Assembly: GCA_024449915.1 (NCBI GenBank)
Contig: JAMZAV010001818.1
Span: 17,751-81,750 of the forward strand
Length of the DNA stretch: 64,000 nucleotides
Reading direction: 5' to 3'
DNA from: Sweltsa coloradensis
Lineage: Eukaryota; Arthropoda; Insecta; Plecoptera; Chloroperlidae
Made by a program: the position numbers and the translations under genes. The notes beneath the pieces are model-generated. The model made no database searches. It saw only the letters and a list, made by a program, of their open reading frames with translations, and was not told the origin of the DNA. Numbering within the stretch: the stretch's first letter is position 1; each line of letters opens with the position of its first letter. Positions 21,000-31,218 of this stretch are shown in pieces.

Positions 21000-21429
21000 A
21001 AAACGCCCATAAGTCGTTGTTAGACGAGTGAGCGAGTCATGTGTTTAGTATCCAGGAACATCTGCATACAAGTTGATTGATATATAGGTACTAGGAAAAC
21101 GCCAAGGTCGTTGTTAGACGAGTGAGTGAGTGAGCCAAGTGTTGAGTACCCGGTAACATCCCCTTTCCTCCCCTATACCTAAGGATCTAGCCCAGTATGA
21201 GGAATGATACCGGGTACTCAACACATGGCTCACTCACTCGTTTAACAACGACTTTGGCGTTTCCCTAGAAATTTAAATTGAACATTTGAAATGCGAATCG
21301 TGTTCAAAACGTATTAGCGTGAAACATTAACAAATTTCCAAGATAAAACAAAATCACTTAAGTTTTATTTCCCATTTAACACCCCTCAAAAATAATATGT
21401 GGGTGTAAAAATATAAAAAAAAGTTCGAG

Positions 21430-21500
21430 CTAACGGGTATCGAACCTCAACCCTCCGTGTGGTAGGCTAAATGCTTACCAATAGGCCATGCAAGCCACGT
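21430..21500 (-). repeat. tRNA-like region inside H2 unit 1
   Basis: On the minus strand: TGGCCTATTGGTAAGC (A-box-like) and GGTTCGATACCC (a perfect B-box core), correctly spaced. The arms do not fold into a sound anticodon stem, so this is a tRNA-derived SINE-type promoter and not a tRNA gene. The same element is better preserved at 22673-22740. Confidence 0.6.
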
Positions 21501-21640
21501 AGATGTGGTCCCGATAACTGCTACTAAACAAATGCTATCGATATTTTAAAAATCACATTTTTATTTATTGTAGGCTTAAATCGCAATGGATCTAGCTGAT
21601 TTTGTTAACAGTTCTCAGTAAACTCGTACCGGATGTCTGT

Positions 21641-22157
21641 TTAACTCATTCAGACCACGTGTCCATTATAATGGACATAACAATTTTGATTTTTTTTAAA
21701 TTAGACTTAAAGTTTTTTCAATTTGGCCAACAAAAAATTCAAAAAAATTGGGGAATTCAAATTCACATTTTTTTTTACCGCATTGCGATAGGACGAATAG
21801 TACCGTTTTTAGAGCAGATTGAAAATTGAAATGTGTAAAAACGGGCAAAAAAAAGTGTTTTTGGTTTTTTCCCGGAAATTTAAAATATTAATAGTTTTGC
21901 CAGTATTTGAGATACAGAAAATCCAAAATATGCAAAAAATTCCGAAAAAAATCTAGTTTTAGAAATGCACTTAAAATTTGCATTTGAACATCAAACGTTG
22001 CTTTTATTCGAAATCCAAAATTTCCCATAATTCCTTAAATATTACAATGAAAAATATAAAAAAAATACTAAAAATATCAGAAAAAATCACGAAATGTTAA
22101 TTTTTAGCTTAAAATATCCTAATTTGTGCCAATTTAATTATGGTCTGAATGAGTTAA
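21641..22157. mobile_element. TTAA-flanked DNA transposon (non-autonomous)
   Basis: The left border is TTAA then CTCATTCAGACCA, and the right border is TGGTCTGAATGAG then TTAA. The 13-bp terminal inverted repeats are perfect. The sister H2 unit (22861-22880) retains the uninterrupted site TGTCTGTTTAAAATTTCAGC, proving TTAA target duplication. The element is 509 bp without the TTAA copies. It is very AT-rich and has no transposase. TTAA specificity is the hallmark of piggyBac, whose termini often start CCC-TT; CTCATT is a plausible variant. Confidence 0.88.
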
Positions 22158-22307
22158 AATTTCAGCGCAATCTGTTCAGCGGTTCGGCTGATTTTCGACG
22201 TACAGACAGACAGACAGACAGACAGACAGATAGACAGACAGAATCACAGAATGAGAACCGTTCGAGTTGAATGGAGACACTCGGTCGCTCCGCTCCCTCG
22301 TTTAATA

Positions 22308-22997
22308 AACTAGGGAAACGCCAAAGTCGTTGTTAAACGAGTGAGTGAAACATGTGTATAGTACCCGGTATCATTCCCCATACTGGGCTAGATCCAGCCT
22401 TAGGTATATGGGAGAAAAGGCGATGTTCCCAGGTACTCTTAAGTTTTTTTTTTCTTTTTCAAGGTAACACTTGGCTCACACACTCGTTTAACATTGACTT
22501 TGGCGTTTTCCTAGTTTAAATTGAACATTCAATTTGCGAATCGTGTTCAAAACGTATTAGAGTGAAACATTAACAAATTTCCAAGATAAAACAAAATCAC
22601 CTAATTTTTATTTCCCATTTCACGTCCCTCAAAAATAATATGTAGGTGTAAAAATATAAAAAAGTTCAAAACTAACGGGAATCGAACCCCAACCCTCCGT
22701 GCGGTAGGCTCTATGCTTACCACTATGCCATGGCAGACACGTAGAGTTCGTCCCGCTAGCTGCTACTAAACAAATGGTATCGATATTTAAAAAAATCAGG
22801 GATTAAATCGTAATGGATCTAGCTGATTTTGTTAACAGTTCTCAGAAAACTCGTGCCGGATGTCTGTTTAAAATTTCAGCGCAATCTGTTCAGCGGTTCG
22901 GCTGATTTTCGACGTACAGACAGACAGAATCACAGAATGAGAGCCGTTTGAGTTGAATGGAGACACTCAGTCGCTCCGCTCCCTCGTTTAATAAATA
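22308..22997 (-). mobile_element. Helentron-like element H2, unit 2
   Basis: Directly repeats unit 1: palindromic 3'-end pair (22308-22515, AACGCCAAAGTCGTTGTTAA inverted at the right), AT-rich body, tRNA-like segment, CAGACAGA remnant and the 5' end GAGGGAGCGGAGCGACTGAG at about 22992-22973. It lacks the TTAA insertion. The head-to-tail repeat of two full units suggests tandem or rolling-circle-type amplification, or unequal exchange. Confidence 0.75.
22673..22740 (-). repeat. tRNA-like region inside H2 unit 2
   Basis: On the minus strand, the A box TGGCATAGTGG is a perfect fit and the B box GGTTCGATTCC is perfect, 33 bp apart. No cloverleaf with a valid anticodon stem is obvious. It is likely a Pol III promoter of SINE type embedded in the element. 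Confidence 0.62.
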
Positions 22998-23029
22998 ATA
23001 GGCTTTTTAAGTTCAGTTAGTAGAAGGGC

Positions 23030-23330
23030 GCTCCAACTGTGAGGCCAAAATGCGGCACTTTAGCCTATGATAGGCTAGGGAGGCCTTAGGAAGAAAGGAA
23101 ATGTGAATGAATGAACACATGGCTCACTCACTCATCTAACGACTTTGGCGTTTTCCTAGTTATACCTATATAATTACTAGGAAAATGCCAAAGTCGTTGT
23201 AAGACGAGTGAGTGAGTCATGTGTTGAGTACCTGAGAACATTTGCATTTAAGTTTGATAATAACTAGGAAAACGCCAAAGTCGTTGTGACACGAGTGAGT
23301 GAGCCATGTGTTTTTTTTTCTTCCCCCTGC
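23030..23330. mobile_element. H2 terminal fragments, both orientations
   Basis: A plus-oriented 3' end terminates at 23159 (ACTTTGGCGTTTTCCTAG), with two inverted ones starting at 23175 and 23264. Between them only short unique pieces remain. This is a cluster of solo 3' ends, consistent with nested insertion or 3'-end capture. Confidence 0.6.
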
Positions 23331-23876
23331 CTAAGGCCTCTCTAGCGTCTAGCGCTTAGCTACGCAGAGCTTATTTATGTCATTGGTGAGAACACTGAAA
23401 AGTAAGTAGATATGCCTATGTAAGTGTAACTCATACGCAGTATAACCATCCATAAAACAATCGATTTTTTAAAAATATTTCATTTAAAAGATGTGCATGA
23501 GAAATTACACCGTTACTTCAGAACTGCGATTTTCTAGAGCATAGGCCTACTTGCATCATACTAATGTTATTCAAAATGAATAGCTTCAATAGTCAAAAAA
23601 ATTACATAGAGATTTTTTTAGAGTGAGACTAAATGTACAGTCAAGAAACAAAATCTTCCCTCATAAGATAGCTGATAGTGACAACCGAATTATAAAGTGC
23701 TAAGGAAAACTGGATAAAGCCTTTTTTTAAAATAATGAAAACATGTAGGCCTATGCCTATATGATGTGCACATAGTTTTTTGCTAAGTGTAACATGCTTT
23801 CAATCCTATGTGTATTTAAAACGACGAACTAAACGTCGATGTAACTGTAGAACATCGGATCTTTTAGCCGCCTCGT
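23331..23876. other. Intron, nothing recognised
   Basis: AT-rich intron with no family member or exon signal. Confidence 0.45.
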
Positions 23877-24506
23877 TTAAGGGGAATCCCTAGACCAAAA
23901 TATGATTTCTAAAGAATGCAGCAAAGACGTCTGAAAAGTAAGTAGAATGTAAGAGGGGCTTAATAAAAGAGCGGATTATTTTTTTGAAATTTTTTTGACG
24001 GGACATACCTCAGAATCAACAATTGTATTCAAATTACTGGAATCAGTTGCTCAAGTTCAAAATTGAATTTTTAGCAGCGGTTTTTTGTAAATTATTTCTA
24101 CCTCCTTTATCTACAATCTAAATATAAGTATTATTGGTTTTGTATGGTTTCAGGCGTTGCACGATTTTTTCCGTTAAAACGGTACAAAATTTAAAATTGT
24201 CCCGGGCAGACGAAAATATTGTGAAACCAACAAACCATATAATCCGAAAACCCTTTTTATTTAGGTTGTAGATAAGGAGTTGAAAAAATAATATACAAAA
24301 ACCGCTGCTAAAAATTCAATTTTGAACTTGAGCAACTGATTCCAGTAATTTGAATACAATTGTTGATTCTGAGGTTATGTCCCGTCAAACAAATTTCAAA
24401 AAAATAATCCACTCTTTTATTAAGCCCCTCTTACATTCTACTGACTTTTCAGACGTCTTTACTGCATTCTTAAGAAATCATATTTGGGTCTAGGGATTCC
24501 CCTTAA
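23877..24506. mobile_element. TTAA-flanked foldback transposon, 630 bp
   Basis: The left end is TTAAGGGGAATCCCTAGACC at 23877 and the right end is its exact inverse ending at 24506. The arms are ~260 bp and near-identical (GCAAAGACGTCTGAAAAGTA, CTCAGAATCAACAATTGTAT, AATTTTTAGCAGCGG), around a ~90-bp centre. The TTAA copies at both ends are either the target duplication or part of the palindrome. It has no coding capacity. The GGGGAAT start relates it loosely to family E (TTAA-GGGG). Confidence 0.87.
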
Positions 24507-24509
24507 TGT

Positions 24510-26170
24510 GCGAGCATACTTGTCGCAAATCAAAAATGAAGGCATTCCAAGTGTATACTGCTCGACAAGTAATGCCGCTGGGCGAGCAGAATAGCGAGCC
24601 GGCAGCCGGCAGAGCGCGCGTGAATCTCAATACGACCCAAACATAATAATTACATTGAGTGTGGGCGTAAAACTATACAGACCACTCGTTGTTATGCTAT
24701 ATATTATTATCGAAATATCGACGTTTGCTTGTATCCAGAAAAACTGGCAACACATATTGCAGTAGAACTTGGCTATCTGTAATGCCTTACAACGTCAAAA
24801 CGTACCAATGTGATACCCAATTGCAACACAGTTAGATGTAAAATATATTTGCAGCGCCACGAAACATCACAGAAATCCTTTTTTCCAATCCGTGTCAAGT
24901 GAAACCGTCTCGCGTACGTGATCTACGTGGTGACGTGTGAAGATTGCAGCGCTCGCGGACTTCTCATTTGAATAACGTCTCCCACAGAGCGGATCCCATC
25001 ACACATATAAATGTAAGGTTAGGTCCAAGTCCTTACAGACGTGCTCGAAACTATGACGAACATGCACCGCCGCAACCCTCGAAAAATTGCGAGGTAATGG
25101 ACTCGCTGGGTCTCAAATCCACTCGCCACGAGGTTGGCGCGGTAATCCGGGGTCTGGGGCAAAGCCCCAGCCGCCGGAGGCTTTTTCACCGAAGGCAATT
25201 TTTTTTTTGAAAAGTACCCCTAGTTAAGTGACCGGGAAACACTTTTTTTAGGTAAATTTCAATTACGAAAAAGGGGTTAAATAGGAAGCCAATATTGTGA
25301 GGTAATGCACTCACAAACACTGGCCACAAATGATTAATTATTGTCTAAAATCACATGGCTTGTCTCGCAAGCAACTCAATGAATAACACTGATCTGTCTA
25401 CAACACCAACACGTTCCTGAATTTGCTGCTAATAAAAACCTTCCTTTTGTTTTGCATGCGACTATTGCCCAACTGTCCGCAGGCATGTCATAAAAAGGCC
25501 CATATCTGTGGGTCGAGTCTTTGCCCTGCTCATTGTAGTTTGTAAGATTTGAAGGATTGGTGGTGTTGGCGGGGGGGAGGGGGGGGGGGTTTAAGTGCCG
25601 ACAACATTTCTGGGTTTCCCACCAGGACTGCCACTGCTCGATATTTGGGAAAAAAATTAAAAATTAAAGTTTTGATTTGAATTGCTTTGAGGGATTTACC
25701 AGTGGTATTGAGACAAGGGATTAAATGTGTCAACTCGCCAAAGACTTTTGTAACTCGCCAGTGGCGAGCTGGCGAGTGGATTTTTCGAGGGTTGCATGCA
25801 CGCACAGGTTGGTTGCAGAGGACGAATAAAACTGTTTACATATAAACGTATCACACACAAGTGCATGGGACAGAAAAATAATCAGACAAATCAAAGTTGT
25901 TACATTTATCACACGTTCATAATACTACTTATTGTAGAAAGATCGTTTATAAAAATTTCAAGTCGAACGAACGAAATGCTCTGTGGATGCACGAAATGTG
26001 GGCAGAATATTTATCACATACATAGATCTACTAAGGCCTAAATACACATGTTTTCAAATGTGATAGAAAAAAGTTTTAGATTTATTCGAAAACTATTTTA
26101 GTAACACTTTGCGAAGATGTATCCATCCATATTCCAAAATAAGAGTTCACGAGCAACAGTTTTCCAGGGA
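24510..26170. other. Intron with CpG-rich patch, GC hairpin and G tract
   Basis: Around 24580-25200 the sequence is CpG-richer. A hairpin-like GGGGCAAAGCCCC lies at about 25157-25169, before GCCGCCGGAGGC, resembling sequence at 57370-57385 and 13317. The word CAACCCTCGAAAAAT.. at 25074 recurs inverted at 25777-25795. G runs lie at 25569-25592. No exon or ORF is convincing. Confidence 0.45.
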
Positions 26171-26178
26171 CATAATAT

Positions 26179-26704
26179 AGGATGCGAACATACACTTGGC
26201 TGGTGAGACGAGATACGCGCGCGATGACTCAGTGCAACACATAGGATGCGAACATACACTTGGCTGGTGAGACGAGATAAAGCACGCGATGACTCAGTGC
26301 AACACAAAAGGGTTTCGAACATACACTTGGCTGGTGAGACGAGATACGCGCGCGATGACTCAGTGCAACACATAGGATGCGAACATACACTTGGCTGGTG
26401 AGACGAGATACGCACGCGATGACTCAGTGCAACACACAGGATGCGAACATACACTTTGGCTGGTGAGACGAGATACGCGCGCGATGACTCAGTGCAACCC
26501 ACAGGATGCGAACATACACTTGGCTGGTGAGACGAGATACGCGCGCGATGACTCAGTGCAACACATAGGATGCGAACATACACTTGGCTGGTGAGACGAG
26601 ATACGCACGCGATGACTCAGTGCAACACATAGGATGCGAACATACACTTGGCTGGTGAGACGAGATAAGCGCGCGATGACTCAGTGCAACACATAGGAAG
26701 CGAA
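26179..26704. repeat. Tandem repeat, ~64 bp x 8.2, each unit with an AP-1 consensus
   Basis: Units start AGGATGCGAACATACACTTG (26179, 26243 and so on) and contain TGGTGAGACGAGATACGC and GATGACTCAGTGCAACAC. TGACTCA, the AP-1/CNC-bZIP core, occurs eight times at ~64-bp spacing. Minor length variants occur (the third unit has extra bases). The open minus-strand frame through it is repeat-driven. Confidence 0.94.
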
Positions 26705-28465
26705 CTTAAAGCCGATCGAACGCAGGTACCTATAGCTTCGTCGCTGTGAAATTTATTCATAGAAAGCGATTGAGTTTTTAAAGGGGATGAAAGCACAGGC
26801 TTATTTAAGGTGAACATAACTACGTGCTTAAATTGTAAAACACGACCTAGAGAGTTTAAAATAAAAATGGTAGTCGAATACAAACGGATTACGGAACATA
26901 TTTGTAATGCTATTTTGGCTAGTGTATAACATGCTAAAGGCATTTTTGCTTTGCACGTATCCTAAAAATACTTGAGTGTTATTGTTGGATGAATAGTTTT
27001 ATAGAAGGTTTAATCAATGACGTGATGTATTTTATTTTTGTGGACCATATTTGGGAACGAGCTCTGGCAAATCAGGCTAAAATGCGCAATGCGAAGGTTT
27101 ATTCTGGAACGCATTTCGAACACTAATTTTTGCCCTGGAAGATTCTTAATTTTAGTACGTGGTTTTGGAACGACATGCCGCACGGTTAGCGGTCGTCTCT
27201 ATTAGAATACTTGTTCATAATATTACTTATTTTAACAATTAAACACTAACTGACAGTAAATGTGCCATAAGCGAGTCAAGTTGGTAGTACATATATACTG
27301 ACTTGTGAAGAAGATGACGTATTTAAAATGTGGAAATCTTGTACGATAAAGCCAAGCGAATATCATTTATGAACAATATGGTATCCTCCTAGTCTCAAAT
27401 TGTTTAGATGGAAATTAGATTAGAAGTCAAAAAGTGGTCCAGTAGGCAGCATGTATTTGAAATTCGCTGTATTCGGCGATCAAACTATATTTTTAAATGG
27501 ACAATTAACAATGTTAAAAAAAGGTTAAAAAAACATTAGGTAATATAATATGGGATAAGATTTGGGCAATGAGGACAATGAACTATGAGATAAGTTAATA
27601 AAATAATTTGCAATGTACTAAGCGTATAGCCCTAAAGGCAAGGACATGCATATTATGATGAAATCACGAGTGGAGTATAAACATTATTGCAAACAAGCAA
27701 AATGGACATATTTATATATATATAAAATCAATCATAGTTAATGAAGAATAAACATCCTGCGGCTAAATGTAATTGGCAAAGAGCACGCGCGTTCAACAGT
27801 CGCTATAAAACAGATAACTGAACTGCCCTCTAGGCGAGCTATGCGCAGGGGAGCTGTGTTTTATGTCCTGCATGGCGGACTAAATCGAGAAGAGCGGACC
27901 CACTTCCCTCTGCCTCTGTCAGGAGGAGCTAAAATACCACACTACTCAAATGTAGCCGAGAATGATAACCGAACATCTCTAAGTGCAGGCACGTACCCTC
28001 GCTTCCACACGGTTTCTATTATATCTGAACGCAACCAACTTGTCGGGCTTAACGTGTCGTTCGGATGACATTGACAGGCTCTGGATTGCCAAGCCAGAGC
28101 ACGAATAAAAACTACACGACGCGAGAGGAGATTTTATGACGAGATGAAAAATGAAAGAAACTTTCCTACAAAAATAAAATGCATACAGCCAGTTATCACC
28201 GACAGAAAGAAATATTATTAATTAAGCTGTAATATAACACGGTAATAAACGTTATAAAGAAGCAACAATAAACTGCAGTGATTATAATCGGAACATTTAA
28301 ATGGCTCGATCTGTATATGCACACACAATAATCCCAACTACTGCATTCAACGTAAACTGGATAACATGTTTTTTATACAGAATAAATAGCAATTTAGATG
28401 ATAGCATGAAACAAAGAGTATTCCAAATAATTTAACACAACATTTATTTATTTAGGCGCTGTGGG
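26705..28465. other. Intron; CpG-rich island near 27770-28110
   Basis: Mostly AT-rich. 27770-28110 is noticeably richer in CpG, with one plus-strand ORF (27841-28068, 75 codons) that I do not recognise. It may be a regulatory patch or chance. Confidence 0.4.
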
Positions 28466-28620
28466 GAATATGCAACTATTAATTCAAACGTAATAATTCA
28501 GTCAAATTCTATTGCCAAGCTTTTCAAGGATGTAGTTGAGGAGCACTGTACGTTTATGAATTAAGAATTCTCAAATGTAGAAGGGTACATGAACTAGGTC
28601 CTTTTTTAGATCTCATTACT
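28466..28620 (+). mobile_element. Foldback family G, right half only
   Basis: TTGCCAAGCTTTTCAAGGAT, ACTGTACGTTTATGAATTAA and TAGATCTCATTAC follow the right arm of the element at 7711-8125. The left arm is missing. Confidence 0.65.
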
Positions 28621-28930
28621 TTTTCAAGTACTTACCGCATTTTTTAAATGATTTTAATAAAGAAGTAGTATTAATTGCTATGGGAATATCAATTAACAAT
28701 ATTATGTTAAATATCTCGTGCCCAAAAGAATTGATTTTTGTTAGCATAGTAGGTGTTTATTGTCAAGTTTCTATAGTTAACTTGATTATATGCCAGTTAA
28801 GACATATATTAAATCCTTTATTTGGATGACTTCGTGCTATCTTTTTCAACTTTTTCTTTCAAAAGGCACTATATCACCATTACCTTAATGTCCATGTAAA
28901 ATATAAAAATTGTAGCCCCACCTGTTTGCT
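28620..28930 (-). mobile_element. H1-B-related internal fragment
   Basis: It contains, inverted, the words of the 7375-7710 fragment (TTTTTCTTTCAAAAGGCA, CACCATTACCTTAATGTCC, ATGTAAAATATAAAAATTGT). As at 7375, it adjoins a family-G half, so the two pieces moved or were duplicated together. Confidence 0.55.
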
Positions 28931-28999
28931 CAGGATGGCTGGGCAATTGAAACTGACGAATTAGTAAGTAGTAAGTAGCCAGTGGCCAGTCCCAGTAGC

Positions 29000-29650
29000 T
29001 TAAAGGGGCTAAAAACCCCAAAAAATATTTTTTACCACGTGATCTATAGCACAATACTACACTTAAATGACCGTTTAAAAATTATATCTTGTAACTGTGA
29101 TTTAAAACGAATTTTTCAATTTTTTGGATCCAGAAATTTACGAAAATTAGTGTTTTGGGAAATTTCTTAAATCGGCTTTAACCTGCTTCTTTTTTTGGTC
29201 CACATAGATACAAGAGCATAGTACCAATATAAAATAACCCTTTATAACATCGTGTCTTGAAACTGTGCTCAAATATACCCTCAAACACGCAAAAATATGA
29301 ATTCCAAAATCACACCCCATCTTGGTAATCAACATATTTTGACCGAACTACTTGCCCAAATTACAAAACAAAATATAGGGAATTTACAGAAAAGGCTGTA
29401 GAGTACGTCAATAATGGGCAATATTTTTTTTTGATCAAAATCCTCCAAGGTCACGGGAATAAAGATCGTCCCCATGTTATTTCTTATGGGAGATTTTTGC
29501 CGATGGGACCTAGCTCGAAAAATGTCATGTTTGACAATTTTTTGGGAGGTCATGGTGGCCCCAATAATTTTTCTGTTAATTGCTAAATTCATTACTAGGT
29601 AGCCTAAATGAAATATATTTTTTGAGTTTAGCGGTTAAATACCCATTTAA
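29000..29650 (-). mobile_element. TTAA-flanked transposon, family E
   Basis: Borders: TTAA-AGGGGCTA on the left (29000) and GGTTAAATACCCAT-TTAA on the right (29650). The inner ends match the copy at 53621-54247 in opposite orientation (GCTAAACTC and AATATATTTCATTTAGGCTA inverted). It includes CTCCAAGGTCACGGGAATAA and TGGGAGATTTTTGCCGATGGG. It is 651 bp with no transposase. TTAA at both ends of both copies supports piggyBac-like target choice. Confidence 0.82.
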
Positions 29651-29689
29651 GTTATTTTAAACATGTTCCAATCCTTTTTTTTTTTACCC

Positions 29690-29880
29690 AGAATGAATTA
29701 TTGTTACCCAATAAAATTTGGCATGTGTTGTTGTGTACTAAATCCCCCCGATAATGACAGTTTTTAAGTTCATAGCACTTTCATGATGACTGGGTAACAC
29801 CTCGAAAACACCCCAATTCTGCTTGCTGTATAAGGTGCCTTGAGTGTGCTGCGGCGCCCTGACGGGTCCCTAGATAGGCT
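29690..29880 (-). repeat. Dispersed repeat family M
   Basis: Inverse of the 7073-7290 copy: TTTGGCATGTGTTGTTG, ATGATGACTGGGTAACACCT, CCCCAATTCTGCTTGCTGTA and TGCGGCGCCCTGACGGGTCC. Similarity is over the whole ~190 bp. Confidence 0.6.
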
Positions 29881-29932
29881 ACCATATTAAATAAGTGTAC
29901 TATTACGTTCAACAATTACAAACGAACAAAAT

Positions 29933-30285
29933 AGTTATGCGCTATGTGTTTGGTGGGGGGAATTCTATGTTTTGGTGGAGGTGCCGGGTCAACAAGCATC
30001 AGCTTGAAACACGTAGCGTAGACTTGCAGTAGACGACTACGATACGCATGCTGATCTTAGAATCGGGTGGTAAGTTATGCGCTATGTGTTTGGTGGAGGT
30101 GCCGGGTCAACAAGCATCAGCTTGAAACACGTAGCGTAGACTTGCAGTAGACAACTACAATACGCATGCTGATCTTAGAATCGGGTGGTAAGTTATGCGC
30201 TATGTGTTTGGTGGAGGTGCCGGGTCAACAAGCATCAGCTTGAAACAGGTAGCGTAGACTTGCAGTAGACGACTATGATACGGCG
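29933..30285. repeat. Tandem repeat, 118 bp x 3
   Basis: Units start AGTTATGCGCTATGTGTTTG at 29933, 30073 and 30191. The first carries a ~20-bp partial duplication around GGTGGGGGGAATTCTATG. Each holds TTTGGTGGAGGTGCCGGGTC and a 3'-part ATACGCATGCTGATCTTAG. The last unit diverges after 30281. Confidence 0.92.
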
Positions 30286-30349
30286 ATGCACTGGATCCGA
30301 CACGGTACAAGGTCCACACAGCGCGGCCGTCATGTTTTAACGCGCACAT

Positions 30350-30657
30350 ACAGTAGGCCTACAGCCAAGCCTTAAGCACTCAAAACCATTGAGATCTTTT
30401 GGTAGAGCCAAGCATTCTGTTTGCCCTGTGACTGTATCCTTGCAAAGCTTGTCAGAATTTTATTTGCAACTGTTGCCTTAAATATATAAAAGTTGGTTCA
30501 AATTTATTTGGCCAAGCTTTGCAAGTATGCGATGTCATGGAGCAAGCGTGCGCCAATAGAAGGATAAATGATATTGGCTTTTCTTATAGATCTCAATGTT
30601 TATATAGTGTGTAAGGCTTGGCTTTCATTTCACAAGTTTTTTGTATGTGTGTATCTG
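30350..30657. mobile_element. Foldback family G, diverged copy
   Basis: The left arm TACAGCCAAGCCTTAAGCAC and right arm GTGTAAGGCTTGGCTTTCAT are inverted. The inner pair CTTGCAAAGCTTGTCAGAAT / TTTGGCCAAGCTTTGCAAG is also inverted. More substitutions than the 7711 and 47395 copies indicate an older insertion. Confidence 0.62.
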
Positions 30658-30864
30658 AAGTTACATGCAAAATTTATTGTGGAAGCCAAATTTTATTAAA
30701 GTAGTATTGATGATTGCTATCGAATTATTACCTCAATAAGAATGTTAACTAATGCAACTCCCTCCCAACTGCACTTGTTATTTATACTGTAGAAGATTGT
30801 GTAGTAAGTTTCTATATAATTACATGTAGGTGCCCGTTAGAGCGCCGCAGGCAAGCAGCGGTGC

Positions 30865-31066
30865 GCACCTTTGTCTGTCTGTCTGTCTGTCTGTGTGTAT
30901 GTATGTATGTATGTATGTATGTATGTATGTATGTAGTGTTGTATGTACGTATGTATGTATGTGTGTAGTGCTGTATGTACGTATGTATGTATGTGTGTAG
31001 TGTTGTACGTATGTATGTATGTATGTATGTATGTATGTATGTATGTATGTGTGTATGTGTGTATGT

Positions 31067-31110
<44 letters not shown>

Positions 31111-31115
31111 ATGTC
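30865..31115. repeat. Microsatellite: (CTGT)n, (GTAT)n, (GT)n
   Basis: Starts with TGTCTGTCTGTCTGTCTG, then long (GTAT)n with short imperfect breaks, and ends with about 18 GT units. All ORFs here are repeat artefacts. It follows the family M fragment at 30827-30862. Confidence 0.97.
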
Positions 31116-31218
31116 TTGTCTGTGTGTTCTACGCGCAAGGGCCAAATAACTGGTCCGATTTTGTCAAAATTTCACACCAACGTCTAGGTCTAATAGGTCT
31201 CACTCGTCTAACTCGACT

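Larger units (their letters stand above)
21091..22307 (-). mobile_element. Helentron-like element H2, unit 1 (with insertion)
   Basis: As an element (minus), the 5' end TTAAACGAGGGAGCGGAGCG lies at 22284-22303, with a (CAGA)n microsatellite nearby (22200-22246) and a tRNA-like region at 21430-21500. The 3' side carries GTTTAACAACGACTTTGGCG-type hairpin ends. At the 3' side there are two such ends facing apart (21091 and 21268), making a ~178-bp palindrome. The body is interrupted by the TTAA element at 21641-22157. Unit 2 follows directly. Confidence 0.75.

Noticed and set aside
22673..22740. Functional tRNA gene
   Set aside because: Good A and B boxes, but the acceptor and anticodon stems do not pair convincingly and the same piece is repeated within a transposon, so SINE-type origin is more likely.
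26098..26583. 161-codon minus ORF
   Set aside because: It lies entirely within the 64-bp tandem repeat.
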